A stretch of DNA of 22,349 nucleotides from Bacteroidales bacterium (GTDB lineage Bacteria; Bacteroidota; Bacteroidia; Bacteroidales; UBA932). The notes under the pieces are model-generated. The model was not told the DNA's origin, did not search any database, and saw nothing but the letters and a program-made list of their open reading frames with translations. The stretch spans positions 1-22,349 of the forward strand of contig JAIKYL010000002.1 of the NCBI GenBank assembly GCA_024683255.1. The letters are read 5' to 3'. The position numbers were made by a program, and so were the translations under genes. Positions 21,256 to 22,349 of the stretch are shown here, piece after piece; the stretch's first letter is position 1, and each line of letters opens with the position of its first letter.

Positions 21256-22349
21256 CACATCAATTATGATGTGTCCGCTGTACTTACGTGCTTTCTCAAA
21301 GGCAGTTACAGTGGAATACAGGGCCTGTTTCCTGGGAAGGAGAGATTTGTCCCGGGGCAGGAGGATGCGGATGAGGTTCTCGCTACGGGCCGGGGAAGGA
21401 AGTACTTGCTTTAAGGCCGATTCCAGTTCCCGGGCCATATAAGGGCCCCGTTTCTCATTATTGTCCTTAATCTGGATGTTTATAAGGCGGGAATAGGGGG
21501 GATAGCCGAACTGCTTGCGTTCTGCAAGAAGCTGCTGCGTATGATCCCGGGTGAATTCCTTGAAAACCGGATGGGCGGCCTCCCAGGTCTGGATTACAAA
21601 ACAGCCGTCACCCTTGCAGCGCTCCCGCAGCTGACGGAGCACCTGGATGGCCCGTTCGTCGCAGCGGAAATCCTCTTTTGCCAGCAGGCTATCGGCCTGA
21701 AGGATAGCAGTAAGGCCGAAAGCCCCTACAGGCTGTCCTTTTGCGCTTGCCGGCGTGGCCAGGACAATGCCTTTGGGAACGCTGCCGAAGAGGCCCTCAA
21801 GCTCTTCCGTACACTCCGGGATGGAGGCTTTGGACCTGCAAATAAGTAGCACTTTTTCTCCCGCATCCAGGCAGGCACGCATTTGCTCCAGTAACTTAAA
21901 GGAGAAGCTGCCGGACATGCCTTTTTTCCGCACTTCGGCCGCCGTATTCACCAGCAGGATATCGGCCCCATCGGATTGAGAGCCATTCTTTAAGTCAACC
22001 TTTATAAATTTCCATGTTTCTGCATTATACAGAGATTCCAAGGAAGGCGTTGAGCTGCCAAGCAGCACCTGCGCCTGATGGATGACGGAGAGCAAAATGG
22101 CGCTTTCCCGGGCCTGGTAACGCGGAGCCGGAGAATCCTGCTTATAGGACATATCCTGCTCGTCATCCAGGATAATTAGTCCCAGATTCCGGTGCGGCAG
22201 AAAGAGGACCGACCGGGTTCCCAGCACCAGCTCCGCCTTGCCTTCCCGGATGGCATCGGCCACGTTCCTCCGCTGGGCAATGGTACGGCCGCTATGATAG
22301 AACAGTGCCTTGGGGAAATGGCTGGCAATCCTGTCCTGCAGGTGCTTGG
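21244..22349 (-). CDS. priA: PriA-like primosomal protein, C-terminal 367 residues, lacking zinc-binding and helicase motif VI residues
   Basis: The frame is open to the window end, so the GTG at 22263 is internal. PriA restarts stalled replication forks. Recognisable PriA blocks are YHSGRT (the lHSgls region), VLGTRSVLFLPHRNLGLI, SYKQDSPAPRYQAR, LLGSSTPSLES, QADSLLAKEDFRCDERA, CFVIQTW and YPPYSRL. Three features are abnormal. Walker B reads DDEQ instead of DEEH. The stretch where PriA carries four CxxC-type pairs for zinc is missing (ICRSKASIPECTEEL bridges it). GTQM and QVAGRAGR, helicase motifs V and VI, are replaced by ATPAS and QLRERCKG. The visible part is about 100 residues shorter than the matching part of E. 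coli PriA. It looks intact and in frame, so it may be a helicase-dead structural PriA. The Walker A motif lies outside the window. Confidence 0.85.
   Translation of the reverse strand, partial: KHLQDRIASHFPKALFYHSGRTIAQRRNVADAIREGKAELVLGTRSVLFLPHRNLGLIILDDEQDMSYKQDSPAPRYQARESAILLSVIHQAQVLLGSSTPSLESLYNAETWKFIKVDLKNGSQSDGADILLVNTAAEVRKKGMSGSFSFKLLEQMRACLDAGEKVLLICRSKASIPECTEELEGLFGSVPKGIVLATPASAKGQPVGAFGLTAILQADSLLAKEDFRCDERAIQVLRQLRERCKGDGCFVIQTWEAAHPVFKEFTRDHTQQLLAERKQFGYPPYSRLINIQIKDNNEKRGPYMARELESALKQVLPSPARSENLIRILLPRDKSLLPRKQALYSTVTAFEKARKYSGHIIIDVDPV

Larger units (their letters stand above)
372..22261. repeat. dispersed over-represented heptamer ATCGGCC/GGCCGAT (37 sites)
   Basis: Counted by eye, sites start at 372, 582, 1754, 2747, 3062, 3413, 3617, 4514, 4754, 5016, 6308, 7613, 8463, 8697, 8841, 9186, 9639, 10057, 10561, 11884, 13397, 14025, 14071, 14475, 15307, 15857, 16637, 17012, 17321, 17789, 18223, 19285, 20905, 21415, 21691, 21961 and 22255. 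Two (8841, 17789) are the full palindrome ATCGGCCGAT. Roughly four would be expected by base composition. Orientation is mixed (about 21 to 16) and all lie inside genes. Confidence 0.55.

Noticed and set aside
1..22349. Defence island, prophage, integrative element or CRISPR array
   Set aside because: No integrase, transposase, phage structural gene, restriction enzyme, toxin-antitoxin pair or regularly spaced direct repeats are visible; the genes are mostly core metabolism and segregation.

Overview
The window looks like a chromosomal segment of a Bacteroidota bacterium, most likely a fairly GC-rich gut-type Bacteroidales. The reasons are a ParA-ParB-DUF5683-MltD gene run typical of that phylum, a Bacteroidota-type helix-hairpin-helix secreted protein, TGS/nucleoside kinase fusion and OmpA-family protein, promoter-like TAnnTTTG boxes, and weak or absent Shine-Dalgarno sequences. 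No rRNA, tRNA, CRISPR array, transposase, integrase or phage gene is visible. Genes are packed tightly: many neighbours overlap by 4 bp (ATGA) or 8 bp, and no gene-free stretch exceeds about 175 bp.

Layout. Bases 1-3215 (+) hold a coupled trio: the 3' part of an esterase-like alpha/beta hydrolase, a PaaK-like acyl-CoA ligase and a PlsC-like acyltransferase. Bases 12421-3212 (-) hold a long lipid-themed run in transcription order: MMPL/RND exporter, FakA fatty acid kinase, FakB/DegV fatty-acid-binding protein, GNAT-like protein, PlsX, acyl carrier protein and a TGS-domain nucleoside kinase. Bases 14240-12597 (-) encode a secreted helix-hairpin-helix/beta-rich protein, divergent from hpt-adk (+, 14344-15478). 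Bases 22349-15587 (-) hold the 3' part of priA, then parA, parB, a DUF5683 gene, an mltD-like transglycosylase and an OmpA-family protein with two zinc ribbons.

How they may work together. FakB presents a fatty acid to FakA, which makes acyl-phosphate; PlsX interconverts acyl-phosphate and acyl-ACP; the ACP is encoded next door. The minus-strand run therefore reads as a route by which free fatty acids enter phospholipid or ACP-linked metabolism, with an MMPL exporter and a GNAT protein of unknown substrate attached. The par run couples chromosome segregation genes to cell-wall and outer-membrane genes.

Most notable signals: (1) FakA-FakB-PlsX-ACP clustered in a Gram-negative genome; (2) a PriA homologue that has lost the zinc-binding cysteines and the conserved helicase motif VI while staying in frame; (3) a roughly ten-fold excess of the heptamer ATCGGCC on both strands (37 sites counted by eye); (4) a perfect 24-bp inverted repeat between plsX and acpP; (5) two diverged copies of a roughly 77-bp hairpin element lying about 20 bp downstream of two minus-strand genes; (6) two genes whose TGA stop lies at the tip of a perfect inverted repeat.
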